A DNA stretch of 63,346 nt from Cyanobacteria bacterium GSL.Bin1 (GTDB lineage Bacteria; Cyanobacteriota; Cyanobacteriia; Cyanobacteriales; Rubidibacteraceae): the NCBI GenBank assembly GCA_009909085.1, contig JAAANX010000151.1:1-63346 (forward strand), read 5' to 3'. Below are positions 1-7,145 of the stretch, one piece after another; positions within the stretch are counted from its first letter, which is position 1, and each line of letters begins with the position of its first letter. The notes beneath the pieces are model-generated. The model had not been told where the DNA came from. It did not search any database and saw nothing but the letters and a program-made list of their open reading frames with translations. The translations under genes and the position numbers were made by a program.

Positions 1-57
1 GGGCAACTGGCTCAGTTCTTCCGCCTTGGGGAACGAGTGCTCTTGGCTCATCATCAT
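1..57 (-). CDS. possible N-terminal fragment of an unknown gene, cut by the window edge
   Basis: On the minus strand three consecutive ATG codons at 57-49 open a frame (MMMSQEHSFPKAEELSQLP) that stays open to the window edge. The residue mix is protein-like, but only 19 codons are visible and no strong Shine-Dalgarno lies close upstream. I do not recognise a family. It could equally be a chance open frame. Confidence 0.25.
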   Translation of the reverse strand, partial: MMMSQEHSFPKAEELSQLP

Positions 58-81
58 GGCTTCAGCTTAACCCTTTTTTGA

Positions 82-414
82 CTCCTGTCAACCCTTATCC
101 CTGAATCCTTACCTATTTCTGCCTCTAATCCAGACCTTAGCGGTACGGTCAATGTTGAGCAGCAAAACTTGCTTCCTGAATTTGAAATCAGCCCGATCAC
201 GCTTATTCCCTTAACCCTTAGTTCTAATTCCTGTTTCGATAATCGTCAAATTCTTAATCTCAACATGGATAAGGATTCTGCTTCAGATCTGATGCTTCCT
301 CAATGGGAATCGCCACAATCACCAGATAATTGGCAACCGGGAACACCGATTGAAGAGGGAAATCAGTTGATTGAAACTGAGGATGGGATCTATTTAGTTA
401 AAAAGGGCTGTTAA
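82..414 (+). pseudogene. remnant resembling the C-terminal tail of a two-partner-secretion (haemagglutinin-like) protein
   Basis: The frame is open from just after a stop at 79-81 to TAA at 412-414. It has no convincing start; the only candidates are TTG at 169 and internal ATGs. The peptide reads SNPDLSGTVNVEQQ early and ends GTPIEEGNQLIETEDGIYLVKKGC. That pattern (SNP.L.GTV followed by W..G.PIEE....ET.DG...L) resembles the extreme C-terminus of long cyanobacterial filamentous-haemagglutinin-like secreted proteins. No secretion domain or repeat is present, so this would be a 3' scrap of a much longer gene. The family link is from memory of the motif and is weak. The alternative is a small hypothetical protein of 81 residues. 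Confidence 0.3.
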
Positions 415-430
415 CTCCCGCGGAAGTTGT

Positions 431-811
431 TTAGATAAAAATTTCAGCTAATCTTTTCGCTTGTTGTTTACTAATCCCACGTTTACCATTAACGATTTCA
501 GAAATAACACCGCTAGAGCCAACTCCTTCCTTCTCTAAATCAGCTTGACTAACCCCTTTTGCTTCCATCAGGGTTTTCAGAACAGAGACAGGAGTAGAGT
601 TTTGACCAGGTGTAAAGGTTTGATTTTCGTACATCTCAATTAATACCATCCAGACATCAAAAGCCTGCTCCTCTGCTTCTGTCCGACTTTTCTTGAAGAA
701 AAGGCTTTCCGAGATCGATAAAGCTTTGTTGTATTGTTCCTCTGTTTCAATAACAAAGGGAAGAATGCTTATTGGAATATAAGTAGTATCTGGATCAGTA
801 GTAGGGGTCAT
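431..811 (-). CDS. HigA-like XRE antitoxin, no partner toxin visible
   Basis: This 126-residue protein has an acidic N-terminal half (the ETEEQYNKALSISESLF region) and a C-terminal helix-turn-helix at about residues 75-125 (GVSQADLEKEGVGSSGVISEIVNGKRGIS). This is the layout of HigA-type antitoxins of the COG5499 class. Family members bind DNA through the HTH, autorepress and neutralise a RelE/HigB-type mRNA interferase encoded next to them. Here no 80-110-codon toxin frame lies on either side: the left flank is a gene scrap, and ParB starts 48 bp upstream. The gene is therefore either orphaned or paired with something elsewhere. It lies immediately downstream of parA-parB on the same strand, which fits a stability module. 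The start is ATG at 811. Confidence 0.75.
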   Translation of the reverse strand: MTPTTDPDTTYIPISILPFVIETEEQYNKALSISESLFFKKSRTEAEEQAFDVWMVLIEMYENQTFTPGQNSTPVSVLKTLMEAKGVSQADLEKEGVGSSGVISEIVNGKRGISKQQAKRLAEIFI

Positions 812-859
812 TTTTCCCAGCCTCTTTACTATACTCAGCGTGAGTTAACCATCAAAAAA

Positions 860-1765
860 CTAGTTTTTCAATAAGTTTTCAATTTGGCTTAGTAATTCTT
901 CTACCTGAGTAGCAGTTGCTTCCTCAAGATTATCCCCTTGTTTTTGCAAACGGGTTGTTACGGACTTAGCGCGATCGCGCAACTGCTCCCAAGATTTTGG
1001 GCTGGGGGATTGTGATTGCAGACGAGCTTTAACTTCGCGTTGAATGCGCGATCGCGTCCATTGTTCTTGCAAAGCTTGATCTAATAATTCCCGTTGCGAA
1101 GCTTCGTCAGGGAGACGGGCAATCGGAAGAACCGAAGAACTCGGGAGCTTTCCTTCTCGAACTGCCGTTAGTAAAAAGTCTGGTAGCTTTAGTAAAGGGA
1201 GGCGATGTTTGCGAAAAGTCTCAGGGCTCATTCCTAGGCTATCGAAAAAGGTAAAGATTGATTCGATTTCAGAGGATGTGCTTTCTCGTAACTTCGCGTT
1301 CCAAGCATTCGTTTTAATTCGTTTGACTGCTTCCTCAAATGAGCAATCCAGTTCAATGGCTAAGTACCGTAAAATTCCTTCAGTCTCGTCAATAACATCA
1401 AGCGCTTTCCGCGTCAGATTTTCCACTAAAGTAATCTTAAACGCTTCGGAATCACTAATGTCTCGAATGACAACTGGAACCGTCTCTAGTCCCACCTGCT
1501 TAGCAGCTTGAAACCGTGAGTTGCCACAGATAATGTCATATTTTCCGGTTTTAGCAGAGGTGCGAACTAGGAGTGGTTGTAGAATTCCCACTTGCTGAAT
1601 CGAATGAGCTAATGCTTGGATGGCTTCTGGGTCAACATATCGTCGCGGTTGCCCCGTAAAAGGAATCAACGTTCCAATTGGTACTTCTTGCTGAGGCGTA
1701 TCTAGATCGGCATATAAACCGCCCAAATTTGCTAATGGATCACGCTTCCTTTGTTCTTTAGCCAT
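860..1765 (-). CDS. parB: ParB/RepB/Spo0J-family partition protein
   Basis: This 301-residue protein has the ParB N-terminal nuclease/CTPase-fold domain at about residues 25-120. It shows GILQPLLVR (60-68), a GNSRFQAA box at 81-88 in the place of the usual GERRxRAA, and LVENLTRK (113-120) matching the ENxxR motif. The middle region is helical, as in the DNA-binding part of ParB, and the C-terminus is a long charged helix suited to dimerisation. ParB binds centromere-like sites and stimulates ParA so that replicons segregate. It lies 52 bp downstream of parA on the same strand, and a 22-bp palindrome fills the gap. The GERR to GNSR change at the nucleotide-contacting box is typical of more divergent plasmid-type members. 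ATG at 1765 is the only sensible start. Confidence 0.88.
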   Translation of the reverse strand: MAKEQRKRDPLANLGGLYADLDTPQQEVPIGTLIPFTGQPRRYVDPEAIQALAHSIQQVGILQPLLVRTSAKTGKYDIICGNSRFQAAKQVGLETVPVVIRDISDSEAFKITLVENLTRKALDVIDETEGILRYLAIELDCSFEEAVKRIKTNAWNAKLRESTSSEIESIFTFFDSLGMSPETFRKHRLPLLKLPDFLLTAVREGKLPSSSVLPIARLPDEASQRELLDQALQEQWTRSRIQREVKARLQSQSPSPKSWEQLRDRAKSVTTRLQKQGDNLEEATATQVEELLSQIENLLKN

Positions 1766-1794
1766 AGCATTGTCCTAATATTTCTCTGACTATT

Positions 1795-1816
1795 TTATGG
1801 ACACCGGTGTCCATAA
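1795..1816. promoter_or_regulatory. 22-bp perfect palindrome between parA and parB (candidate parS/operator)
   Basis: TTATGGACACC is followed directly by its exact reverse complement GGTGTCCATAA, giving 22 bp with no spacer. It lies 1 bp beyond the parA stop and 29 bp before the parB start. It differs from the classical chromosomal parS core (TGTTTCACGTGAAACA). Position and perfect symmetry suggest a binding site for ParB or for an autoregulator; hairpin formation at the end of the parA transcript is the alternative. I saw no second copy in the window. Confidence 0.55.
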
Positions 1817-1817
1817 T

Positions 1818-2591
1818 TTACGAAATCGATTCTATTAGCTCAGCCGCAATTTTCTGCATCAGTTTAGCACAACGATGGGAGGGGCAAAATTGAGAGATGG
1901 GTTGTCCCGCTTGCGATGATTCTGAAAAAATAACAGAACGACCCATTGCTGTCAGAATGGGAGCAAATTGTGACAAATTGGCATTAATACTTTCCATGCT
2001 TTCTTTTCCCTGTCGGGTTCGCTTGTCATATCCCCAAGGGAGAAACGCCCCAATCTTTAAGTTGGGATTAGGGCGACGGCGAACACGTTGATAGGTATTG
2101 AGAAATAGCTGCACGCCTTTCAAAGATTTAAACTCAGGAATAATCGGGACGATAACATAGGAGCTTGCAACGAGAGCTAAGTAAGAGAGGATTCCGAGGG
2201 AGGGAGGACAATCAATTAAAATCAAGTCGTAGTTTTCCTGAACCATAGATAACCCCTCCTTTAGGCGAAAATCCCGCATATCGGCACCAATTAGCTCAAT
2301 CTCTGCTTGCGAGAGAAAGATGTTGGAAGGGACCCAATTTAAGTTGTCGTTGCTTTGAATGGGTAGAGGGTCTTCCTCAATTAGAGTGGTGTAGATGGTT
2401 TCTTCTTTTTTTAGTTCAATTGGATCAACTCCTAGGAAAAGGGTCAAACTGGCTTGAGGATCAAAGTCTACGAGAAGCATACGATAGCCAAGTTGACTCA
2501 ATTCATAGCCTAAGTTATATGTGACGGTGGTTTTACCAACGCCTCCAGATTGATTGAATGTCGAGATAATAGTTGTCACTTTCTTTACCAA
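1818..2591 (-). CDS. parA: ParA-family partition ATPase with an atypical Walker A motif
   Basis: This 257-residue P-loop ATPase belongs to the ParA/MinD/Soj group. The Walker A at residues 13-22 reads NQSGGVGKTT. The signature lysine of the deviant Walker A (KGGxGKT) is serine (S15), while the catalytic lysine K20 is kept. LLVDFDPQASLT (about 39-50) is the A' motif, and LILIDCPPSLGILS is the Walker B region. ParA forms ATP-dependent patterns on nucleoid DNA that pull ParB-bound replicons apart. The gene is the first of a parA-parB pair, and its promoter region (2592-2687) is shared divergently with an XRE regulator. The signature lysine normally helps the dimer trap nucleotide, so its loss is a real oddity, although Ala or Ser at this place also occurs in some cyanobacterial ParA proteins. 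Confidence 0.9.
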   Translation of the reverse strand: MVKKVTTIISTFNQSGGVGKTTVTYNLGYELSQLGYRMLLVDFDPQASLTLFLGVDPIELKKEETIYTTLIEEDPLPIQSNDNLNWVPSNIFLSQAEIELIGADMRDFRLKEGLSMVQENYDLILIDCPPSLGILSYLALVASSYVIVPIIPEFKSLKGVQLFLNTYQRVRRRPNPNLKIGAFLPWGYDKRTRQGKESMESINANLSQFAPILTAMGRSVIFSESSQAGQPISQFCPSHRCAKLMQKIAAELIESIS

Positions 2592-2687
2592 TTTGATTAT
2601 CTCAATTAAATCTAATATAATATATGTTGAACAAGTTGACCACTATTGTTCAACATAAAATAATTATAAATAGCCAAGCTAACGTAA
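2592..2687. promoter_or_regulatory. divergent promoter region with two TGTTNAACA palindromes
   Basis: This 96-bp gap separates parA (minus) from the XRE gene (plus). TGTTGAACA (2625-2633) and TGTTCAACA (2647-2655) are each 9-bp palindromes about a central base, and together they form a larger inverted repeat (TGTTGAACAA ... TTGTTCAACA, 11-bp spacer). Their centres are 22 bp apart, about two helical turns, as for two cooperatively bound repressor dimers. AT-rich TATAAT-like stretches flank them (TATAATATATG at 2615-2625). The likely binder is the neighbouring XRE protein, possibly controlling parAB as well. Confidence 0.6.
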
Positions 2688-3041
2688 ATGAGTCAAAGTT
2701 TTGGCAACCTGATCCGTCAAGCTCGTATAGATAAAGGATATAACCAACGTGAGTTAGCTCAGTTACTAGGAACTAGCTACACTTACTTGTCAAAACTTGA
2801 GAATGACCGTGCTGGGACGCCTCCTAGTAAGAAAACCATCGATAAATTAGCGACTCATTTAGAACTTAATGCTGAAGCATTAAGATATCTAGCTGGTCGC
2901 ATTACAGAGGAAGAAGCAAGAATTTTTGAGAATTTTGTCAAGCATAATTATAAAATTATGGCGACTTTATTTTACAAAATGCGCGATGATCCTGATTTTG
3001 TTCAAGAAGTTATTAAATCAGATGTGAACTACCCCGAGTAA
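2688..3041 (+). CDS. XRE-family transcriptional regulator, C-terminus apparently altered by the adjacent element
   Basis: This 117-residue protein has an HTH_3 domain at residues 5-65 (LIRQARIDKGYNQRELAQLLG, then TSYTYLSKLEND). A helical C-terminal extension follows (ITEEEARIFENFVKHN), as in plasmid-type XRE repressors. It probably represses its own promoter and perhaps parAB through the palindromes just upstream. The ATG at 2688 fits the HTH start; no strong Shine-Dalgarno is visible. The last few codons (NYPE and stop) lie in sequence that belongs to the right end of the neighbouring tnpB element, and the two frames overlap by 13 bp tail to tail. The native C-terminus was therefore probably replaced when the element inserted. 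Confidence 0.82.
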   Translation: MSQSFGNLIRQARIDKGYNQRELAQLLGTSYTYLSKLENDRAGTPPSKKTIDKLATHLELNAEALRYLAGRITEEEARIFENFVKHNYKIMATLFYKMRDDPDFVQEVIKSDVNYPE

Positions 3042-4285
3042 GCTGATGCTGTAGTCGGGGCTTCGGTACTCTCAGAAGAATCCGAAGACTCTTCCATCGG
3101 GGAATGCCCAAACTTAGATTTACGCCCAAGTTTTGGACTTCTATCCCCTCCTACCGCAGCCGTCCCTGTTCCAGAGACGGTAAGCATTCTGATTCCCTCT
3201 GCTCTTATATTGGCACTTGCATTTTCGTCACGATCATGGTGAGTGCCACATTTCGGACAAGTCCATTCTCTAACACTTAAGTCTAGACTTTTCATTTCAT
3301 AATGACAATTAGAGCAAAGTTTAGAACTAGGAAACCATCTGTCAATCTCGACTAAAACGCCACCTTTTTCTTTGAGTTTATAGTCCAAAAAGTTGACAAA
3401 CATTCCCCAACCGACATCAGAAATTGCTTTTGCTAGTTTGTGGTTACGAACCATACCCATGACATTCAAATTCTCCACTACGACTACCTGATTATGATCC
3501 ACAATTTTTCGGGATACTTTATGGAGGTAGTCTTGGCGGGTATTGCTAACTCGTTCGTGTACCTTAGCCACTAGCTTTTTCGCTTTTTCTCTTGATTGAG
3601 AATCCTTTTGTTTACGGGCTAACTTTTTCTGTTTACGCTTGAGATTTTTCTCATGTTTAGAGAGGTGTTTAGGGTTAGGAAATTTGGAACATTTCTCACC
3701 ATCGTTAACAATGGCAAAATCTTTGATTCCTAAATCGATTCCCGCCACCTTACCTTCTGTAACTGGGGTTGGCTCTTCCTGTTGAGTCTCAAATAATAAA
3801 GAAGCGTAATACTTTCCAGTAGGACTTCGACTAATGATGACTGTCTTCAACTTCCCATCCTCAAAAAGTCGATGAATTTTTGCTTTGACCAGCCCTTTCA
3901 TCTTGGGTAGTTTTAAGGCTTTATTATCGACTATCTTGACACTTTGGGGGAATTGGCAAGACTGTCTTTGATAAAAACTTTTGAACCTTGGATACCTTGC
4001 ACGTCCCTCAAAAAAGTTTTTATAAGCTCTAGTCAGGTTCAAGGTGGTAGCTTGTAAGACTTGAGAAGGACAATCTTTCAAGAAAGCAGTTTCTTCTTGA
4101 CGTTTTAATTCAGGAAGATAAGCATTAAGAGCCGTTCGCCCTAACCCTTTTCCTGTATCTTTGTAGTGCTGTTTGCAGAGAGCTAAGGCATAGTTCCACC
4201 AATACCGAGCGCATCCCATCACTTGGTTGAGTTGGGACTGCTGAAATGGTGTGGGATATAAACGTACCTTGATTGCTCTAGGCAT
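3029..4285 (-). CDS. tnpB: IS200/IS605-type TnpB (OrfB) RNA-guided nuclease-like protein
   Basis: From the ATG at 4285 this is a 418-residue protein beginning MPRAIKVRLYPTPFQQ, the classic OrfB/TnpB N-terminus; a TTG at 4345 would add 20 unlikely residues. The RuvC-like active site is complete: D in GIDLGIKDF, E in VVVENLNVMGM and D in HHDRDENASANI. A CSNC...CPKC zinc finger lies between the last two. TnpB proteins are RNA-guided DNA nucleases that help IS200/IS605 elements persist, using an RNA transcribed from the element's right end; transposition itself needs TnpA. No tnpA is present here, so the element is TnpB-only or depends on a TnpA in trans. The stop codon lies inside the right-end hairpin. 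Length and motifs look intact. Confidence 0.93.
   Translation of the reverse strand: MPRAIKVRLYPTPFQQSQLNQVMGCARYWWNYALALCKQHYKDTGKGLGRTALNAYLPELKRQEETAFLKDCPSQVLQATTLNLTRAYKNFFEGRARYPRFKSFYQRQSCQFPQSVKIVDNKALKLPKMKGLVKAKIHRLFEDGKLKTVIISRSPTGKYYASLLFETQQEEPTPVTEGKVAGIDLGIKDFAIVNDGEKCSKFPNPKHLSKHEKNLKRKQKKLARKQKDSQSREKAKKLVAKVHERVSNTRQDYLHKVSRKIVDHNQVVVVENLNVMGMVRNHKLAKAISDVGWGMFVNFLDYKLKEKGGVLVEIDRWFPSSKLCSNCHYEMKSLDLSVREWTCPKCGTHHDRDENASANIRAEGIRMLTVSGTGTAAVGGDRSPKLGRKSKFGHSPMEESSDSSESTEAPTTASAYSG
3032..3060 (-). ncRNA. right-end stem-loop of the tnpB element, probable 3' part of its guide (omega/reRNA)
   Basis: CCCCGA (3032-3037) and TCGGGG (3055-3060) form a 6-bp GC-rich stem with a 17-nt loop across the tnpB stop codon. 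IS200/IS605 right ends carry such hairpins. In characterised TnpB systems the guide RNA covers the 3' end of tnpB and this hairpin and runs into the flanking DNA. If so, the element's edge is near 3024-3030 and the guide would start within the 3' end of the XRE gene. The RNA itself is inferred. Confidence 0.45.
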
Positions 4286-4360
4286 GACCAAAATAACGTA
4301 AATTATATTTATGATAAAACAAATCTCGTAATTTGTCAATCTCAAGGCATCGAACCTCTG

Positions 4361-4434
4361 TCGGGTAAGGAAGAGACATCACTGTCTCCCCCTCCCCTCA
4401 GAACCGTGCGTACCACTTTCACGGTACACGGCTC
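4361..4434 (-). ncRNA. group II intron domains V and VI (3' end of a truncated intron)
   Basis: Read on the minus strand, 4434-4401 is a 34-nt domain V. GAGCCGUG pairs with CACGGUUC, a two-base CG bulge follows, UACC pairs with GGUA, and a GAAA tetraloop closes the hairpin. The lower stem carries the catalytic AGC triad. Directly downstream (4400-4361) is a domain VI-like hairpin (GAGAC/GUCUC with flanking G-rich and C-rich arms) ending in CCCGAC, a common type of bacterial group II intron 3' terminus. Domain V is the catalytic heart of these self-splicing retroelements. The 5' domains and the reverse-transcriptase part are missing, so this is a dead 3' remnant. Confidence 0.85.
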
Positions 4435-4447
4435 AAGCAGACAAGAA

Positions 4448-4684
4448 CTACCCGTGTCGGGCTTTATGACATTCACGGTGGAGGATTTCCAAATTATTTA
4501 GATGATTGGAACCACCGTCTTTTCGAGGTACGATGTGGTGAACATCATAAGGTTCGCCGTTGAAGATGGATTCTCCACAATGTTGACAGGTGAAGTTTTG
4601 TTTCTTGGCTAACCTATGTTTTTGTTTGGGTAGTCCCTTAGATGTAAGGATAGACTGAAAGAAGTTGAGTATCCGACTTGCCTG
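4448..4684 (-). pseudogene. C-terminal HNH domain of a group II intron maturase, 5' truncated
   Basis: About 75 codons on the minus strand end in TAG at 4450-4448. The peptide contains CQHCGESIFNGEPYDVHHIVP, then RKDGGSNHLNNLEILHRECH, and ends KARHG. It has the HNH endonuclease signature with CxxC and HHI. In group II intron-encoded proteins this En domain follows the reverse transcriptase and maturase X domains and nicks the second target strand. It lies just 5' of domain V, exactly as expected for an intron-encoded protein tail. The frame hits a stop near 4684, next to the start of the IS1-like element, so the reverse transcriptase was lost by insertion or deletion there. Confidence 0.85.
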
Positions 4685-4686
4685 CT

Positions 4687-5065
4687 ATGCCCTCCAGTTT
4701 ATCTTGTCCCGCCTGCAACTCTGAGCGTATTGTCAAGAATGGCAAGATCCATAATGACAAGCAAAATCACCGCTGTCGTGACTGTGGCAGACAATTTGTT
4801 GAAGAGCCACAGAACCTGCCAATTAGTCAATCCACTCGTCACCTGATTGATAAACTCCTGCTCGAAAAGATTCCTCTAGCTGGGATTGCCCGAGTTACAG
4901 AGGTTTCAGAATCTTGGCTCCAACAATACGTCAACACCAAATACGCTACAGTTCCTCGTCAACTCAAGACAAAGGACAAAAAAAAGGGCGCTTGAGCATT
5001 GAGTGTGATGAAGCCTGGTCGTTTGTAGCCAGTAAGGGCAACAAGCATTGGATTTGGCTTGCTAT
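4687..5065 (+). pseudogene. IS1-family transposase (InsA plus start of InsB), interrupted
   Basis: The InsA-like frame from ATG 4687 to 4995 has a zinc-binding N-terminus (CPACNSERIVKNG, then CRDCGRQF) and an HTH (IARVTEVSESWLQQYV). A run of eight A's at 4978-4985 sits where IS1 elements make a -1 frameshift into InsB, and the InsB frame continues as IECDEAWSFVASKGNKHWIWLAIA, typical of the IS1 DDE domain start. InsB then breaks at about 5065, where another element's terminal repeat begins, and no InsB continuation is recognisable beyond 7829. The transposase is therefore non-functional. Its left boundary abuts the truncated group II intron. Confidence 0.8.
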
Positions 5066-5113
5066 AGCCCGCTTCTGTCACTTTCCGAATCAATGAGTAG
5101 ATAAAAAGCCAGA

Positions 5114-5847
5114 TTATCCAGAAGAAAAGTAAAATTGGAATTGACTGAGTTCCGCCAGTAAAGCATTAAAGCCCAATAATAAATGAGAATTTGGGAAAAT
5201 ATCTAGCCAAGGTTCAATTAAATGAAAAAGGAGCAGAGGTTGCGTTAATAAGCGTAGGTTATTTAACACATTTTTCCAATTTTCTACCGAATTCTAGTCT
5301 TGATGTTCCAAAACTTTAGTTATTAAGTTATTATCCTCATCTGTCGCTGACTCTGCTTCTCTAATCCGCAATAATTTTAAGGCTTCTAAACTGACCATTA
5401 GGTACGCAGAAAAGATCATTTCCCACCACTTTTCAATTTCAGAAAAGCCAGTAAAGCGATAGTCAGTCCATCCCAGTTCCTGTTTTCCTTGACGAAATCC
5501 ATATTCTACCCAAGTGCGATTTCCATAAAGGTTTCCCAGTTTTTCTTTGAGGTCTTTTAACTTTCTTTTGAGATTTCCAGGAAGGTTAGTCATAATCAAG
5601 GATGTCGAATTCTCAGGTAGCGTTTCTGTATCCGTGGTTAATTGCCAATAAGTAATCTCATGTCTCTTCCCATAAACAATTTCTCGAATCCATCTCGTTT
5701 CTGTATTGCCATTGCTAAAAGTTCTAGTAAATTGACACCATTTATTCGCTCTAACCCTTTGCTCTTGCGGTAGCCAGACTCCGTGATTACTCCGAATTGC
5801 TACAATATAGAAAAGTCGATGTCGATTTAATTCCCCGATAAACTCGC
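5114..5847 (-). pseudogene. C-terminal half of IS701-like transposase, disrupted and with an in-frame stop
   Basis: On the minus strand this frame resumes the transposase at SSEFIGELN and runs through IVAIRSNHGVWL, WIREIVYGKRHE and RTWVEYGFRQGKQELGWTDYR to HQD. These match the intact copy at 7959-9269 (VAIRSNHGVWL, YIREIIFGKRRA, RTWVEYGFKQSKSELGWADYR). After HQD a TAG at 5294-5296 replaces the tryptophan of NHDWWN in the intact copy. The same frame then continues recognisably (NSVENWKNVLNNLRLLTQPLL) to TAA at 5114-5116. It is thus broken by an insertion and also by a single-base nonsense change. Confidence 0.85.
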
Positions 5848-5849
5848 TA

Positions 5850-7143
5850 CTAGATGTTGGCTGAAGTGGAGCTACCATTTAGGTAGGGTTAACCAATGAG
5901 GGTAAAACCATGCCTAGACTTGCTCCAACACCCTTACAACTGACCGAGACAGAACGGTCGCAACTGCAACAAGTGGTTAAGCGCCACAGCACTCCTCAGC
6001 AAATTGCCTTGAGAGCCAACATTATTCTTTTAGCAGACGAAGGACTCAATCATCGAGACATTGGACGGGAGCTTAACATCAGTCGAGATCTGGCAAGACT
6101 GTGGCGCAACCGATGGCTAGCGTTGAGCCAGACGGATGTTGCTGTGCGGGAACGATTAGTCGATGCCCCTCGCTCTGGTGGTCCTCCAACGTTCAGCTTG
6201 GAGCAGATTCTGCAACTATTTGCGATGGCGTGTGAGCAGCCTGAAACCTATGGAGGACCCATCAGTCATTGGACTTCTCGAGAACTAGCAGACGAGATGA
6301 TCAAACAAGGCATTGTGGAGAGCATTTCCCCCCGTCATGTCGGACGATTGCTGGACGAAGCAGACCTAAAGCCACACCAGTCGCAGTACTGGTTGAATCC
6401 CCCCCCGACCCTCAATTCGACGACAAGGTGAAAGATATCTGTGAGGTCTACTTGAGTGCAATGGAGCGAGCAAACGAGGGAGAGAGAACGGTTTCTTTAG
6501 ACGAGATGACGGGCATTCAAGCCTTAGAACGCAAAGCTAAAACCCAAGCGATGCGACCTGGCAAACGAGAACGACAAGAATTTGAGTATATTCGCCACGG
6601 AACCCAAACGTTGATTGCCAGTTTTGATGTGGCTCAAGGTCGGATCGTGGAAGCAACGGTAGGAGATAGGCGTACCGAGACCGATTACCTGAGCCATGTT
6701 CAACAATTGATTGCCACAGACCCCAAGGCAGTGAAATGGCATTTGGTGATGGATTGCTTGAACATTCATCAATCTGAATCGTTAGTGCGATTTGTGGCTC
6801 AAACCGAAGGACTTGAGCTTGACTTGGGGGTCAAAGGGGAATCGGGCATTCTCAAATCGATGCAAACTCGCTCAGCGTTTTTAGCTGACCCAAGCCACAA
6901 AATCGTGTTTCACTTCACCCCCAAGCATTGTTCCTGGTTGAATCAGATTGAGATGGGGTTCAGTATCTTGGTGCGTAAGTTACTCAGACGAGGCAACTTT
7001 GTGAGTAAAGAGCAACTCAAAACCCGGATTCTGGAATTCGTCGATTACTTCAATCGCACGATGGCTAAACCTTTCAAGTGGACTTATGAGGGCAAGGCAT
7101 TAAAGCAATGACAAAAAGTAGCCAAACTCACGCCCAAGTCTAC
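5850..7143. mobile_element. IS630-type element flanked by TA, inserted in the IS701-like transposase gene
   Basis: The element is 1294 bp long. Its ends (plus strand from CTAGATGTTGGCTGAAGTGG; minus strand from GTAGACTTGGGCGTGAGTTT) are imperfect inverted repeats sharing TAGA and GGCTAC blocks. It is flanked by TA at 5848-5849 and 7144-7145, the TA target duplication of the IS630/Tc1/mariner group. Removing it with one TA restores GGTGAAAGTAGCGAGTTT, i.e. the uninterrupted GESSEF stretch of the host transposase. Confidence 0.88.
5910..7111 (+). CDS. IS630-family transposase in two frames joined at a C8 run
   Basis: The first frame (5910-6431) encodes the N-terminal HTH part ([21 protein letters not shown], then LWRNRWLAL) and ends soon after [11 protein letters not shown]. 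The second frame, overlapping from about 6400 to 7111, encodes the catalytic domain: D in [10 protein letters not shown] in LVMDCLNIH and E in [12 protein letters not shown], the DDE triad. The frames meet at eight C's (6400-6407). Rereading one C (-1 slip) gives a continuous protein of about 400 residues, the usual length. This may be programmed frameshifting or an inactivating indel; the sequence alone cannot decide. The transposase cuts at TA dinucleotides and moves its own element. Confidence 0.85.
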
Positions 7144-7145
7144 TA

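Noticed and set aside
3029-4285. Could the RuvC-type nuclease be a CRISPR Cas12 effector?
   Set aside because: Length (about 418 residues), the MPRAIKVRLYP start and the absence of any repeat array or cas genes point to ordinary TnpB.
4286-4345. 20-residue N-terminal extension of TnpB from TTG 4345
   Set aside because: TnpB proteins start at the MPRAIKVRLYP-type motif; the extension is low in complexity and AT-rich.
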